Source: Actinomycetota bacterium
GTDB lineage: Bacteria > Actinomycetota > Humimicrobiia > Humimicrobiales > Humimicrobiaceae
Reading direction: 5' to 3'
DNA: 5,758 bases
Assembly: GCA_018399435.1 (NCBI GenBank)
Contig: JAGYOJ010000107.1
Location: 1-5,758 of the forward strand
Shown: piece by piece, positions 5,705 to 5,758 of the stretch
How positions within the stretch are numbered: the stretch's first letter is position 1
Layout: every line of letters begins with the position of its first letter
The notes under the pieces: generated by a model
The model's input: the letters and a program-made list of their open reading frames with translations, nothing else
Told to the model about the DNA's origin: nothing
The model's database searches: none
Position numbers and translations under genes: made by a program

Positions 5705-5758
5705 TAATAAAAAAAAGAGAATTAAGGCTTTAAATAAGGTTCAATCTGAGATACACCT

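Noticed and set aside
5705..5758. TTGAAC (minus strand, 5744-5739) as -35 box of the toxin-antitoxin promoter
   Set aside because: No acceptable -10 box occurs at 15-19 nt; other AT-rich hexamers lack a partner. No promoter called.

Overview
The window looks like a stretch of chromosome from an uncultivated, low-GC (AT-rich), probably anaerobic bacterium. Arginine is written mostly as AGG/AGA and isoleucine often as ATA. Clear bacterial traits are a lipoprotein signal with a lipobox-like cysteine, an LppM-like envelope domain and purine-rich Shine-Dalgarno sites. The topoisomerase, however, is of the archaeal topoisomerase I type and the fumarase is the two-subunit class I form, both shared by archaea and deep-branching or anaerobic bacteria. 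The lineage cannot be fixed from this window. An uncultured actinobacterial-related or similar low-GC candidate phylum is only a guess.

Left part, plus strand (1-2737): the 3' 646 codons of an archaeal-type type IA DNA topoisomerase (topA; its start lies outside the window), then the alpha subunit of a class I fumarate hydratase, whose start codon lies 56 nt inside the end of topA. Middle and right, minus strand, read from right to left: an RHH antitoxin and PIN-domain toxin pair (5672 to 5012) behind a near-perfect 26-bp palindrome; a HAD-IIB (Cof-type) phosphatase; a membrane-anchored LppM-like lipoprotein; and the beta subunit of the fumarate hydratase. The last three are tightly packed (34-nt gap at most, then a 23-nt overlap) and may be one transcript.

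The most striking point is the fumarase. Its two subunits form one enzyme and are usually encoded side by side in the same direction, but here they face each other and overlap tail to tail by 43 bp. Both proteins keep full family length and their key residues. Each subunit therefore depends on a different transcription unit (topA-fumA from the left; HAD-lipoprotein-fumB from the right), and the 3' ends of the two mRNAs are complementary. Other points of interest are a PIN toxin that appears to have lost one of its conserved acidic residues (Asp to Gly), and an antitoxin start codon only 1 nt from a perfect Shine-Dalgarno that touches the operator palindrome. I see no mobile element, CRISPR array, tRNA or rRNA, and no gene-free stretch longer than 300 bases. 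I found no convincing wholly new system; the novelty lies in gene arrangement and active-site changes within known families.
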